The position numbers were made by a program, and so were the translations under genes. From Paracoccaceae bacterium (GTDB lineage Bacteria; Pseudomonadota; Alphaproteobacteria; Rhodobacterales; Rhodobacteraceae): a DNA stretch of 35,155 nucleotides. Under the pieces are notes generated by a model, which saw nothing but the letters and a program-made list of their open reading frames with translations, was not told the DNA's origin and did not search any database. Positions 1-8,412 of the stretch are shown one piece after another (the first letter of the stretch is position 1; each line of letters opens with the position of its first letter). The DNA lies in contig WOUW01000045.1 in the NCBI GenBank assembly GCA_009773055.1, forward strand, positions 1 to 35,155, in the 5' to 3' direction.

Positions 1-34
1 GCCCCTCCTCCGCCTAATGCTGCTCCTCCACCTC

Positions 35-394
35 CTATTCCTCCCCCACCTCCACCGCACCCACTCGAACCCGCTCCTCGGCCACCATGCTTTTCAGGAC
101 GCGCACTTCCTCTGGCGTCGCATGCCGGGCGGCCAGCCGGGCAGCCAACCCTTCCAACTCGGTCCGCACGGTGTAAAGCTCGGACAGCTGGTTGTGGTCC
201 AGCGATGCCACGATCAGGCTGCGCCCGTCCCGCGTCAGCATCGACTGTGTCTCAAGCCGCTGCAGCGCCTCGCGGACCGGCGTTCGACTGACCCCCAGAC
301 GTTCGGCCAACTCGCTTTCCACCAGCCGGTCGCCGGGCTTGTAGACCCCGGCCTCGATTGCTTCCATCAACAGCGTATAGGCGTCTTTCTGCAC
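35..394 (-). CDS. GntR-family (FCD-type) transcriptional regulator, C-terminally truncated
   Basis: Residues 1-65 form a winged helix-turn-helix of the GntR type, with the hallmark stretch SRTPVREALQRLE. After it comes the beginning of an FCD ligand-binding domain (SELYTVRTELEGLAARLAA). Family members are about 210-240 residues, but this frame stops after 119 at a TAG at 35-37, so the effector-binding half is missing. The last residues and the sequence beyond the stop are purine-rich and low in complexity on this strand, unlike the coding sequence before them. That fits a degraded or mis-assembled window edge as well as a true truncation. The start is a GTG at 392-394 with a G-rich stretch (GGGGGACGG) just upstream. 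It is divergent from the HAD gene. FCD regulators usually repress catabolic operons when no ligand is bound; the target here cannot be read from the sequence. Confidence 0.7.
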   Translation of the reverse strand: MQKDAYTLLMEAIEAGVYKPGDRLVESELAERLGVSRTPVREALQRLETQSMLTRDGRSLIVASLDHNQLSELYTVRTELEGLAARLAARHATPEEVRVLKSMVAEERVRVGAVEVGEE

Positions 395-502
395 CGTGTC
401 CGTCCCCCAAGCGCGGCCCCCTGCGCGGACCGGACCCTAACGCGCGGCCCCCCCCGCGATCAACCCTTCCCAAGGCCGCAGCCCCGGACTACACCCTTGC
501 CC

Positions 503-1150
503 ATGCCAAAGCAGCACTTCAGCCATGTCACCACCTGGGTCTTCGACCTCGACAATACACTTTACCCGCCGCATATGCGCCTTTTCGACCAGATCGAGGT
601 CAAGATGACCAACTGGGTTATGCAGGCGCTTCAGGTCGACCGGGCGCGCGCGGATCACTTGCGTGCCTATTACTGGCAGACCTACGGGACGACGCTGGCA
701 GGCCTGATGCGCGAACATGACGTCGATCCCGGACCCTACCTGAACGAAGTGCACGACATAGACTTTTCGGTCCTGTCGCCCGACCCCGACCTTGCGCGCG
801 CTGTTGCAGCCCTGCCCGGCCGAAAGATCATCTACACCAATGCATGCAGGCCCTATGCCGAAAAAGTCCTTGCTGCGCGGGGGCTTGGTAGTCTTTTCGA
901 CGCGATCTACGGGGTCGAGCATGCCGAGTTTCACCCCAAGCCCGACGCCCAGGCCTTTACCACAGTCTTCGCTCTGGACGGTCTGAACCCCAGATCCGCC
1001 GCCATGTTCGAGGATGACACGCGAAACCTCGCCGTCCCCCACGCGCTTGGCATGCAGACCGTCCATGTCGCGCCAGCACCCGCTCCCGCGGACCACATCC
1101 ACCACCACACCGACGACCTCGCCGCGTTTCTGGGCCGCCTCGTGGGGTGA
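503..1150 (+). CDS. HAD-superfamily hydrolase, pyrimidine 5'-nucleotidase type
   Basis: A 215-residue cytoplasmic HAD phosphatase. Motif I is FDLDNTLYP near residue 15, with the nucleophile and acid Asp pair. Motif II is the IYTNA stretch in mid-protein, the conserved Lys lies in HPKPDAQAF, and motif IV is MFEDDTRNL. The DLDNTLYP form and the length match the SDT1/pyrimidine 5'-nucleotidase group, which dephosphorylates UMP, CMP or related small phosphates. The frame stays open upstream to position 17, but homology to the family begins at the ATG at 503. The upstream extension is Pro/His-rich and lies antisense to the GntR gene, so it was discarded. No strong ribosome binding site is visible. 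The stop at 1148-1150 is followed by a small membrane-protein gene on the same strand. Exact substrate specificity cannot be told. Confidence 0.88.
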   Translation: MPKQHFSHVTTWVFDLDNTLYPPHMRLFDQIEVKMTNWVMQALQVDRARADHLRAYYWQTYGTTLAGLMREHDVDPGPYLNEVHDIDFSVLSPDPDLARAVAALPGRKIIYTNACRPYAEKVLAARGLGSLFDAIYGVEHAEFHPKPDAQAFTTVFALDGLNPRSAAMFEDDTRNLAVPHALGMQTVHVAPAPAPADHIHHHTDDLAAFLGRLVG

Positions 1151-1218
1151 CAACCGGTCACATGCCCGCCGCGCAGCTGGCCCCTATCTATCTGGGTGCC
1201 ACAATGACCGAGGTTCCG

Positions 1219-1461
1219 ATGACCGCCACCACCTTCGCCGCGTCAAGCCTCATTGGCCGCCTTTTCCGGGCCCTTCCCGTAATCGGCGGGGTAATCCGCG
1301 CCGTCGAACGCGAGCTTGACACGATCTACTACCTTCTCGTCATCGCGCTGACCGCCCTTGTCCTTGCAATCCAGACGTGGGGCCTCCCTGCCCTCGTCCT
1401 GACCGCGCTCGCCATTGTCCCGGTGATGTTCATCTTACTCGTCATTCTCGCCATACCCTGA
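1219..1461 (+). CDS. Small hydrophobic membrane protein, function unknown
   Basis: An 80-residue protein with a short amphipathic N-terminus (SLIGRLFRALPVIGGVIRAVERELD) followed by two close hydrophobic segments at about residues 34-52 and 57-79, which suggests a helical-hairpin inner-membrane protein. I chose the ATG at 1219 because GAGG sits five bases upstream. In-frame alternatives are the ATG at 1204, the ATG at 1162 and a GTG at 1147 that overlaps the HAD stop. I do not recognise a named family. Its position directly behind the nucleotidase on the same strand suggests co-transcription but gives no functional clue. Confidence 0.65.
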   Translation: MTATTFAASSLIGRLFRALPVIGGVIRAVERELDTIYYLLVIALTALVLAIQTWGLPALVLTALAIVPVMFILLVILAIP

Positions 1462-1522
1462 GACGTCCTGCCCTCTGGCCCCGCCCCTCCGCGCGGCCTA
1501 TGTTGACCGGCGGAGGCCATTC

Positions 1523-2746
1523 ATGCGCGAAACCACCGACATCCTGATCTCCGGCGGCGGCGTCGCCGGCCTTGCCGCGGCATGCGCCTTCGGCTCGGCC
1601 GGGTTCAGCGTGATCTGCGTCGATCCCACCCCGCCGGTGACAGACGTCGATGCTGACGGCGCGGACCTGCGCACCACCGCTTTCCTGCAACCCTCGATCC
1701 CGGTCCTGCAGGCTGCCGGTCTCTGGTCGCGCCTTGCGCCCCACGCCGCCCCGCTTCAGGTCATGCGCATCATCGACGCAGGCGGCCCCGAGCCCGAGGC
1801 CCGCCTCACCAAGGACTTCGACGCCTCCGACATTTCGGACGCGCCCTTCGGCTGGAACCTGCCGAACTGGCTTCTCCGTCGCGAAATGGTCGCCCGACTG
1901 GCCGACTTGCCCAACGTCAGCTTCCGTCCGGGTATCGGCTTCGCCCGGATGCTGACCCGACAGGCCGAGGCGCTGGTCACTTTCACCGATGGCACGCAGA
2001 TTGCGGCGAAGCTTGTCATCGGGGCCGATGGTCGCACGTCCTCCGTGCGCGAAGCCCTTGGCATTGCAGCCAGAACCACCCGATACGGTCAGAAGGCGCT
2101 GGCCTTTGCCGTCGCTCACGACATCCCGCACCAGAACGTCTCGACCGAGGTGCACCGCAAGGGTGGCCCCTTCACACTCGTGCCGCTGCCCGACCGCAAC
2201 GGCCGCCCGGCCTCTGCCGTGGTCTGGATGGAGACCGGCCCGGAAATCGCGCGCCTCGCCGCATTGGCCGTCCCCGCGTTCGAGGCCGAGATGACCGCCC
2301 GTTCTGCCAGGGTCCTCGGGCCCCTGACGCTTATCTCGCGGCGCTCGGTCTGGCCGATCATCAGCCAGATTGCCGATCGCCTGTCCGGCCCGCGCGCCGT
2401 CCTTCTGGCCGAGGCCGCCCATGTCGTCCCGCCAATCGGGGCGCAGGGCTTGAACATGAGCCTTGCCGACCTGAGCACACTCCTGACCCTCGCCGACCAG
2501 CACCGCGACGACCCGGGCCAGCCTGCCGTCACCGAAACCTATCACCGCCAGCGTCACCTTGAGGTTCAGGCCCGCGTCACCGGAATCGACCTGCTGAACC
2601 GCGCGTCTATGGCCCACGCGCCAATCCTCCGCGACCTTCGCGCCAAGGCGCTGGATGCGCTTTATTCGGCACGGCCCGTGCGCCAGATGCTGATGCGGGC
2701 GGGCCTAGGCCTCGGCCCAAAGGGCACAAAGACCGATCCTTCCTGA
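1523..2746 (+). CDS. UbiH/UbiF/VisC/COQ6-family FAD-dependent hydroxylase (ubiquinone biosynthesis)
   Basis: A 407-residue class A flavoprotein monooxygenase. The N-terminus carries the Rossmann FAD motif SGGGVAGLAAA, GADGRTSSVR is the mid-protein DG motif, and AEAAHVVPPIGAQGLNMSL is the second FAD-binding motif. That last motif reads AEAAH rather than the more usual GDAAH, a form I associate with rhodobacterial members. Such enzymes hydroxylate the aromatic ring of ubiquinone intermediates at the inner face of the membrane. Which ring position (UbiH, UbiF, UbiI or UbiL type) cannot be assigned from sequence alone. The start at 1523 has GGCGGAGG about seven bases upstream. The C-terminus is charged and ends with a short Gly/Lys-rich tail. 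It appears complete. Confidence 0.9.
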   Translation: MRETTDILISGGGVAGLAAACAFGSAGFSVICVDPTPPVTDVDADGADLRTTAFLQPSIPVLQAAGLWSRLAPHAAPLQVMRIIDAGGPEPEARLTKDFDASDISDAPFGWNLPNWLLRREMVARLADLPNVSFRPGIGFARMLTRQAEALVTFTDGTQIAAKLVIGADGRTSSVREALGIAARTTRYGQKALAFAVAHDIPHQNVSTEVHRKGGPFTLVPLPDRNGRPASAVVWMETGPEIARLAALAVPAFEAEMTARSARVLGPLTLISRRSVWPIISQIADRLSGPRAVLLAEAAHVVPPIGAQGLNMSLADLSTLLTLADQHRDDPGQPAVTETYHRQRHLEVQARVTGIDLLNRASMAHAPILRDLRAKALDALYSARPVRQMLMRAGLGLGPKGTKTDPS

Positions 2747-2772
2747 AACTTCATGCAGTCTTGCACAGTGCA

Positions 2773-2795
2773 GCGGCAGTCCCTGCAAGGGCCGC
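2773..2795 (+). terminator. GC-rich hairpin behind the ubiquinone hydroxylase gene
   Basis: GCGG and CCGC flank an inner CCC/GGG stem with a TGCAA loop; a small CAGT bulge lies on one side. It starts 27 bases after the hydroxylase stop, where a terminator would be expected. There is no T-run behind it, so a Rho-independent role is doubtful. The rest of 2747-2944 shows no gene I can support. Confidence 0.3.
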
Positions 2796-2944
2796 AAGCA
2801 TCCTGACAAAGGTAGCCGTCCAAGTCCGGACGACTGGCGGTCTTCCCGAGACTGCGCGCTGCCCAACAACATCCGACACAGACCCAGGCGTAAAAGCGGT
2901 CATAGGCACCAAGGGGCAACCACCGGATGACTGCAAAACCGCAC

Positions 2945-2968
2945 AGGCCGGATGCTCCTGTCCGGCCT
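2945..2968 (-). terminator. Hairpin terminator behind the aminotransferase gene
   Basis: A perfect 8-bp inverted repeat (AGGCCGGA / TCCGGCCT) with an 8-base loop begins 7 bases after the aminotransferase stop on the minus strand. Downstream on that strand a short GGTTTT run follows at a small distance. Position and stem support termination of the aminotransferase/enolase transcript; the T-tract is weak. Confidence 0.6.
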
Positions 2969-2975
2969 ATGTGGC

Positions 2976-4100
2976 TTACAGGACCGCTTCGACCGCCCGA
3001 CGCAGCCGCGCGACCGTCGCATCAACGTCTTTCAGCTTGTCCAACCCGAAAAGTCCCAGCCGGAAGGTCTTGAACTCCGGCCCCTCTCCGACCTGCAGTG
3101 GAACCCCCGCTGCGATCTGCAACCCTTCGGCCCGGAATTTCGCACCGCTCTGCACCTCGGGGTCGCTGGTGTAGCTGACCACCACCCCCGGAGCCTGGAA
3201 GCCCTCGGCGGCCACCGACGGAACCCCCTTCTCAGCCATCAGCGCACGCACCGCGCGGCCCAGCGCCCATTGTGCGGCCTTCGCCGCCTCGAATCCCATC
3301 GCCTGCGTCTCGACCATCGCGTCGCGGAAGCCGACAATCGCGTCCGTGGGCATCGTCGCGTGATAGGCGTGGCCGCCCTTTTCATAGGCCTCCATGATCG
3401 CGCGCCACTTCTTCAGGTCCAGCGCAAAGCTGTTCGACGCAGTTTCCGCCAGCCGTACCTCGCCCAACGGGGACAGCACCACAACGCCCGACGAAGGCGA
3501 TGCCGACCACCCCTTTTGCGGTGCCGAGATCAGCACATCGACCCCCGTCGCGGCCATGTCGACCCAGATGCAGCCCGAAGCAATGCAATCCAGCACCATC
3601 AGCGCGCCCACCTCATGCGCCGCCGCTGCCATCTGGCTGATGTAATCGTCGGGCAGGATGATCCCGGCGCTGGTTTCCACATGCGGAGCAAAGACCGCCT
3701 CGGGCTTCATTTCGCGGATCTTGGCCACCACCTCTTCGATGGGAGGCGGAGCGTAAGGTGCCCGCGCATCGTTCCCGGTCTGCCGCGCCATCACCACGGT
3801 CGTCTCGCCCGCGAACCCGCCCGCCTCGAAGATCTGCGTCCAGCGATAGCTGAACCAGCCGTTCCGCACGATCAGCACCCGCCCCTTGCCGAACTGTCGC
3901 GCCACGGCCTCCATCGCATAAGATCCGCCACCCGGCACCAAAGCCACGGCCGAGCCCTTGTAGACCTCTTTCAGCATCCCCGACACGTCGCGCATCACCC
4001 CCTGGAACCGCGCCGACATGTGGTTCAGCGACCGGTCGGTGAAGACGACCGAAAACTCCTCAAGTCCCTCGGGGTCGATATGGGCGTGAAGTCCGGGCAT
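2976..4100 (-). CDS. Class V PLP-dependent aminotransferase (alanine/serine-glyoxylate type)
   Basis: A 374-residue fold-type I aminotransferase of the serine-pyruvate/alanine-glyoxylate group. ALVPGGGSYAMEAV (about 53-66) is the PLP phosphate-binding region, LDCIASG contains Asp171 expected to hold the pyridine nitrogen, and SAPQKGWSASP contains Lys196, the expected Schiff-base lysine. The N-terminal SLNHMSARFQGVMRD is typical. The start at 4100 is one base after the stop of the enolase gene, which marks a two-gene transcript. A longer frame exists upstream, but it runs inside the enolase gene. Members transfer amino groups between small amino acids and glyoxylate or pyruvate. Beside an enolase-superfamily dehydratase or racemase it probably serves a catabolic pathway, with the substrate unknown. 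Confidence 0.88.
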   Translation of the reverse strand: MPGLHAHIDPEGLEEFSVVFTDRSLNHMSARFQGVMRDVSGMLKEVYKGSAVALVPGGGSYAMEAVARQFGKGRVLIVRNGWFSYRWTQIFEAGGFAGETTVVMARQTGNDARAPYAPPPIEEVVAKIREMKPEAVFAPHVETSAGIILPDDYISQMAAAAHEVGALMVLDCIASGCIWVDMAATGVDVLISAPQKGWSASPSSGVVVLSPLGEVRLAETASNSFALDLKKWRAIMEAYEKGGHAYHATMPTDAIVGFRDAMVETQAMGFEAAKAAQWALGRAVRALMAEKGVPSVAAEGFQAPGVVVSYTSDPEVQSGAKFRAEGLQIAAGVPLQVGEGPEFKTFRLGLFGLDKLKDVDATVARLRRAVEAVL

Positions 4101-4101
4101 C

Positions 4102-5184
4102 TCAGGTCGCCTCCGATACGCGATGGCGGGCCTTTGCCAGCCAGTCAGGGTTGATCTCGACGCCCCAGCCGGGCGCATCCGTCACGATGGCATGGCCGCC
4201 TTCGATCCGGTAGGGGTCGTTCAGGAAAAGGCCGTCCTGCCAGGGGTAGTAATCCAGTCCCTCGATGGAGAACTCCAGATACTTCCCGGCATTCGGGATC
4301 GCCCGCAACAGGTGCATCGTGCACATCGTGACCAGCCCAAGATTCGCGGCATGCGGGGTGATTGGCAGACCGGCACGTTCGCCCATCCGGCAAACCTCCA
4401 GCGTCCGGTACATGCCGCCCAGATACATGATGTCGGGCTGCAGGATATCCACTGCCTTGTGTTCGATGGCCAGTTGCCAGGCCGTCAACGCCACGTCGAG
4501 GTTCAGGGCCGCGCGAACCTCGGCGGTCTGGTCGACCTCCCAATAGGGGCATGGTTCTTCGAAATGGCTGATGCCATTGTCTTCCAGCATCCGCCCGACC
4601 TCGATGGCGCGTTTCGGCGAATAGCAGGAATTTCCATCAACCAGTTTCTCAACATCGTCGCCGAGAGCCTTGGAAACAATTGGAATAACGGCTTCTGTCC
4701 GACCCGGCCATTCGTCCTGGTCGCGCCCCACCTCGGCCCCGACTCGCCATTTGAAGGCATCAAACCCGAACTCGTCCCGCAGCTTCATGAAGCGCGCCGC
4801 CTCATCCTCGGGCGTGATGTCGCGCTTCATCGAGGACGCATAGGCCCGCACTTTGCCCGGGCTTCCCCCCAACAGCGACACCACCGGCTTGCCGGCAACC
4901 TTGCCTCGCAAGTCCCAGACCGCCGTATCGAGGCCCGCCTGCGCGCGGCGCAGGTAACTGCCGGGAAACTTGTGCTCGCGCTCGAAGATGCGGCGCAGCG
5001 TGTCTTCCAGATCGGCCACCTCGGTCCCAAGCGCGTATGGCGCGACCTGACGATGGAAAATTTCCGCCGTGATATCCGCCTGATAGGTAGAAGTTTGCCC
5101 CCAGCCGACATCACCGGTGTCGGTGGTCACCTTCACAAAGCAGACATATGCGGTATCGAACGTTTCCAGCTTGGCGATCTTCAT
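4102..5184 (-). CDS. Enolase-superfamily protein (mandelate racemase/muconate lactonizing type) lacking the third metal-ligand segment
   Basis: A 360-residue protein with the N-terminal capping domain and the beta/alpha barrel of the mandelate racemase group. Visible active-site elements are the base motif KWR (Lys145, Arg147), the metal ligand Asp183 in LVDGNS, the second ligand in HFEEP (Glu209/210), and the Asp251/His278 pair in LQPD and ITPHAAN. The third barrel ligand normally sits in a GGEQD-like segment after the strand LNLDV. Here LNLDV runs directly into LTAWQLAIEH, so about eight residues including the ligand Glu appear to be missing without a frame change. Family members catalyse alpha-proton abstraction from sugar acids or amino-acid derivatives. 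As read, this copy would lack a complete magnesium site. The start at 5184 has CAGGAG seven bases upstream. Confidence 0.85.
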   Translation of the reverse strand: MKIAKLETFDTAYVCFVKVTTDTGDVGWGQTSTYQADITAEIFHRQVAPYALGTEVADLEDTLRRIFEREHKFPGSYLRRAQAGLDTAVWDLRGKVAGKPVVSLLGGSPGKVRAYASSMKRDITPEDEAARFMKLRDEFGFDAFKWRVGAEVGRDQDEWPGRTEAVIPIVSKALGDDVEKLVDGNSCYSPKRAIEVGRMLEDNGISHFEEPCPYWEVDQTAEVRAALNLDVALTAWQLAIEHKAVDILQPDIMYLGGMYRTLEVCRMGERAGLPITPHAANLGLVTMCTMHLLRAIPNAGKYLEFSIEGLDYYPWQDGLFLNDPYRIEGGHAIVTDAPGWGVEINPDWLAKARHRVSEAT

Positions 5185-5203
5185 GGGCGACTCCTGGTTC
5201 CGC

Positions 5204-5222
5204 CTGACCCTAGACGGGTCAG
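5204..5222. promoter_or_regulatory. Perfect inverted repeat between lrp and the enolase gene
   Basis: CTGACCC and GGGTCAG flank a TAGAC spacer in the 39-base gap between the Lrp-type gene and the enolase start. It could be a weak terminator for the regulator mRNA, an operator for the downstream metabolic pair, or an mRNA processing hairpin. There is no T-run behind it on either strand, which makes simple termination less likely. Confidence 0.4.
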
Positions 5223-5223
5223 A

Positions 5224-5706
5224 TCACCGTTTCCCGACCGAATCCGCCACGCCCAAGGGTCCGGGGCGACGTTCCTCGGTCAAAAGCACATTGGCCTCGA
5301 CGTTGCCCACACCGGGAAGCGTCATGATTCGGCGGCGCAGCACCCGCTCGAAGTCCGCCAGATCCCGCGCGACGACCCGCAGGCGATAGTCGAAAAGCCC
5401 CAACACATGCTGTACCACCTGCACTTCCGGGATGGCCGTCGCCGCCCGCTCGAAATCCTCCAGGCTCACCCGCCCCTTGGTCGCAAGCTTGATCCCCAGG
5501 AACACCGTGACCCCGAAACCAAGTGCTGCCCGGTCGACGTCCACCCGCCGCCCTGCCAGCACCCCCGCTTCCTCCAGCCGCCGCACCCGCCGCCAGGCCG
5601 CAGGTTGCGACAGGCTCATCTGCCGCCCCAGCTCGCCCGCCGACAGGCTTCCGTCCAAAGACAAAGCCCGCAGGATCGCCCGGTCCAGATCGTCCAGCTC
5701 AATCAC
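5224..5706 (-). CDS. Lrp/AsnC-family transcriptional regulator
   Basis: A 160-residue regulator with an N-terminal helix-turn-helix at about residues 5-50 (DLDRAILRAL, then LSQPAAWRRVRRLEEAGV). The C-terminal RAM/AsnC effector domain follows at about 65-145, including VQHVLGLFDYRLRVV and IMTLPGVGNVEANVLL. Length is normal for the family. The GTG start at 5704-5706 overlaps the TGA of the upstream Lrp-like gene, so the two were one transcript. Lrp proteins bind amino acids and act as oligomers on promoters. With ilvC divergent just beyond, and the aminotransferase and enolase genes downstream, amino-acid-responsive control of one of these is a reasonable inference. Confidence 0.9.
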   Translation of the reverse strand: MIELDDLDRAILRALSLDGSLSAGELGRQMSLSQPAAWRRVRRLEEAGVLAGRRVDVDRAALGFGVTVFLGIKLATKGRVSLEDFERAATAIPEVQVVQHVLGLFDYRLRVVARDLADFERVLRRRIMTLPGVGNVEANVLLTEERRPGPLGVADSVGKR

Positions 5707-6043
5707 AGCGGCAGCCCCTCACTCTCCTTGATGGTCGCCACCAGCATCAGCGCCTCGACCTCGGCGATATGCGGTAGCGCAAGGATCCGGTCGCGGTAGA
5801 TGCCGGTCCAGTGCCCCATGTCCCGCGCGATGACGTTCAGGCGCACATCGACGCGGCCAAGGAAGGTCTCGATCCCGATGACCTCGGGCACATCCCGCGC
5901 AGCTGCACTGAATTCGTCGAAGGCGCGGGGGTTGGTCTTGTCCAGCGTAAACCGCAAGCTGACCTCGACCGCATAGCCAAGGGCCCGCCAGACGGTTCGG
6001 CCAGCCAGTGACGCAGGATGCGCCGGTCAGTGTCGTCAAGCAT
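5703..6043 (-). pseudogene. Lrp/AsnC-family regulator with the helix-turn-helix deleted
   Basis: The first codons from 6043 give MLDDTDRRILRHWLAEP, a standard Lrp N-terminus. In a different frame the sequence then continues as VWRALGYAVEVSLRFTLDK and a complete RAM/AsnC domain (VPEVIGIETFLGRVDVRLNVIARD) down to the stop at 5703-5705. Only a junction lies between, near 5990-5995. The roughly 40 residues that normally hold the DNA-recognition helices are absent and the frame is broken. The span is 341 bases, so the missing length is one more than a multiple of three. Intact family members have about 150 residues. The remnant could at most make an effector domain from an internal start near 5957. 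It precedes the intact lrp gene with a GTGA overlap and is divergent from ilvC. Confidence 0.8.
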
Positions 6044-7191
<1,148 letters not shown>

Positions 7192-7210
7192 TCCCGGCGA
7201 AAATCCTGAA

Positions 7211-7236
7211 AAAGGGCGCCCGAGGGCGCCCTTTTG
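7211..7236 (+). terminator. Rho-independent terminator of ilvC
   Basis: AAAAGGGCGCCC and GGGCGCCCTTTT form a perfect 12-bp inverted repeat around a GA centre, starting 19 bases after the ilvC stop and ending in TTTT. Because it is symmetrical it could work from both strands, but only the plus strand has a gene feeding it closely. Confidence 0.9.
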
Positions 7237-7293
7237 CTTGGCCACACCGGTAAGATCGGGCAGGCTTTCGTCCAGGACGGGAAAGGACCGGAC

Positions 7294-7545
7294 ATGTCGA
7301 AATGGATACCCATCGCGCTGATCGGCCTCGCCTTTATCTGGTTCATCCTGACCAACGTCGGCAGTTCCCTGGCGCTGTCCGACATTGCCGCGCAACCGAT
7401 CCTTGCGCTGGTCAAGGACGGCCAGACCATCCGCGTGCAACAGCCGGGCCAGGCCGCCACGCCAGATGCTGCCCGCATCCTTGGCGGTTCCGGCGTGCAG
7501 TTCGGTCGATGCCGCCCGCGCAACCCTGCGGCGTCCCCAGAGTGA
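7294..7545 (+). CDS. Small membrane-anchored protein, function unknown
   Basis: An 83-residue reading frame beginning MSKWIPIALIGLAFIWFIL, which is one N-terminal membrane segment (about residues 4-20). A polar tail rich in Gln, Ala and Arg follows, with no recognised motif. The start ATG at 7294 has GGGAAAGGACC upstream. It ends seven bases before the glycosyltransferase-like gene and may be translated together with it. Codon use and composition are like the neighbours. No family was recognised, so the call rests on start signal, hydrophobic segment and spacing only. Confidence 0.5.
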   Translation: MSKWIPIALIGLAFIWFILTNVGSSLALSDIAAQPILALVKDGQTIRVQQPGQAATPDAARILGGSGVQFGRCRPRNPAASPE

Positions 7546-7552
7546 GGCCCCG

Positions 7553-8328
7553 ATGCCCAGCCTTCTGATCCTGATGCCGACCGGCGGCCAGATCGAGACG
7601 CCGACCGTGCACAGCCTGATCGGCCTTACCCAGGCCCTGCCGCGCCGCAGCATTCCCTTCGCGCTAAAGACCTACGAATGGTCCGACCTCGTGATCTCGC
7701 GCAACTACCTGATGTCGTTCTTCCTGGCCGAGAAGACCTTCACCCACGCGCTCCTTCTCGACAGCGACATGAGCTTTCATCCCCAGGTCTTCTTCGACCT
7801 TTTGGACTTCGACGCCGATTTCACTGTCGCCCCCTACCCGCAGCGCCAGATGCGCTGGTCCACCTTCCGCGCCCTGATCGAACGCGAGGCGCAAAAGCCG
7901 GAAGCAGACCGCGCCCCGACCGATCGACTGCTGGCTGAAAGCTACCGCTACAATGTGGCCGAACGGTTCGATGCGGGCGCGCCTGGCCGCATGAGGTCAG
8001 GGGCAATTTCCGCAAGGTCCCGGGGGCCGGGACCGGTTTCATGCTTCTGCGCCGCGCGGTGCCCGAACGCATGGTGGAAACAGGCACGGCGCTCCCGGTA
8101 CCGGCCTTCAATGGCCCGGGCTATCCGGGTGCCGATTTCCACGATTTCTTCAGCCATCTGCGCGGCCGTGGCGGCGCGGTGATGCACGGCGAGGATACCT
8201 CGTTCTGCCGCCGCTGGATCGACGGCTGCGGCGGCGAGATCTGGTGCCACGAGACAGCGAAGATAACCCATCACGGCGGGCTGGCGTATCAGGGCGACTA
8301 CAGTCTGGCGAAGAAGCCGCGCGGGTAA
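7553..8328 (+). pseudogene. Glycosyltransferase-like (GT-A fold) gene with an internal frameshift
   Basis: The first frame from the ATG at 7553 reads PSLLILMPTGGQIETPTVHSL and contains LLLDSDMSFHP, a DxD-type metal/nucleotide-sugar motif (Asp70, Asp72) in a GT-A context. It continues normally to about residue 140 (YRYNVAERFDA). The homologous continuation, WPHEVRGNFRKVPGAGTGF and on to a C-terminus containing HGEDTSFCRRW, lies in another frame that ends at 8328. The shift falls inside the GC-rich run at about 7973-7985 and corresponds to a loss of one base (or a gain of two). Read through, it would be about 258 residues. It could be a recent loss, a sequencing error or, less likely, recoding; no slippery heptamer with a downstream structure was evident. 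The acceptor and sugar are unknown. Confidence 0.7.
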
Positions 8329-8412
8329 AGAGGCGGACGGCAGACGCTTCGACAACACCAGCTTTGTATCCTTGCTCCGCTCATAGCCCCGCGGTCGCCT
8401 TCGGCCCAGCCC

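Noticed and set aside
2662-2919. Cys-rich minus-strand frame behind the ubiquinone hydroxylase (VCVGCCW, CGPCRDCRC)
   Set aside because: It has a TTG start without a ribosome binding site and overlaps the 3' end of a real gene. The Cys spacing matches no metal-binding family I know, so chance is more likely.
2952-4154. Long plus-strand open frame (400 codons) opposite the aminotransferase
   Set aside because: It is Arg/His-rich with no family resemblance and is an antisense shadow of a gene with clear PLP motifs; high GC makes such frames common.
4123-5799. Plus-strand open frame of 558 codons across the enolase and lrp genes
   Set aside because: It covers two recognised minus-strand genes and their gap, and has no signal, domain or start signal of its own.
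7965-8045. Programmed frameshifting in the glycosyltransferase-like gene
   Set aside because: No slippery heptamer or downstream pseudoknot was evident at the shift; mutation or sequencing error is simpler.
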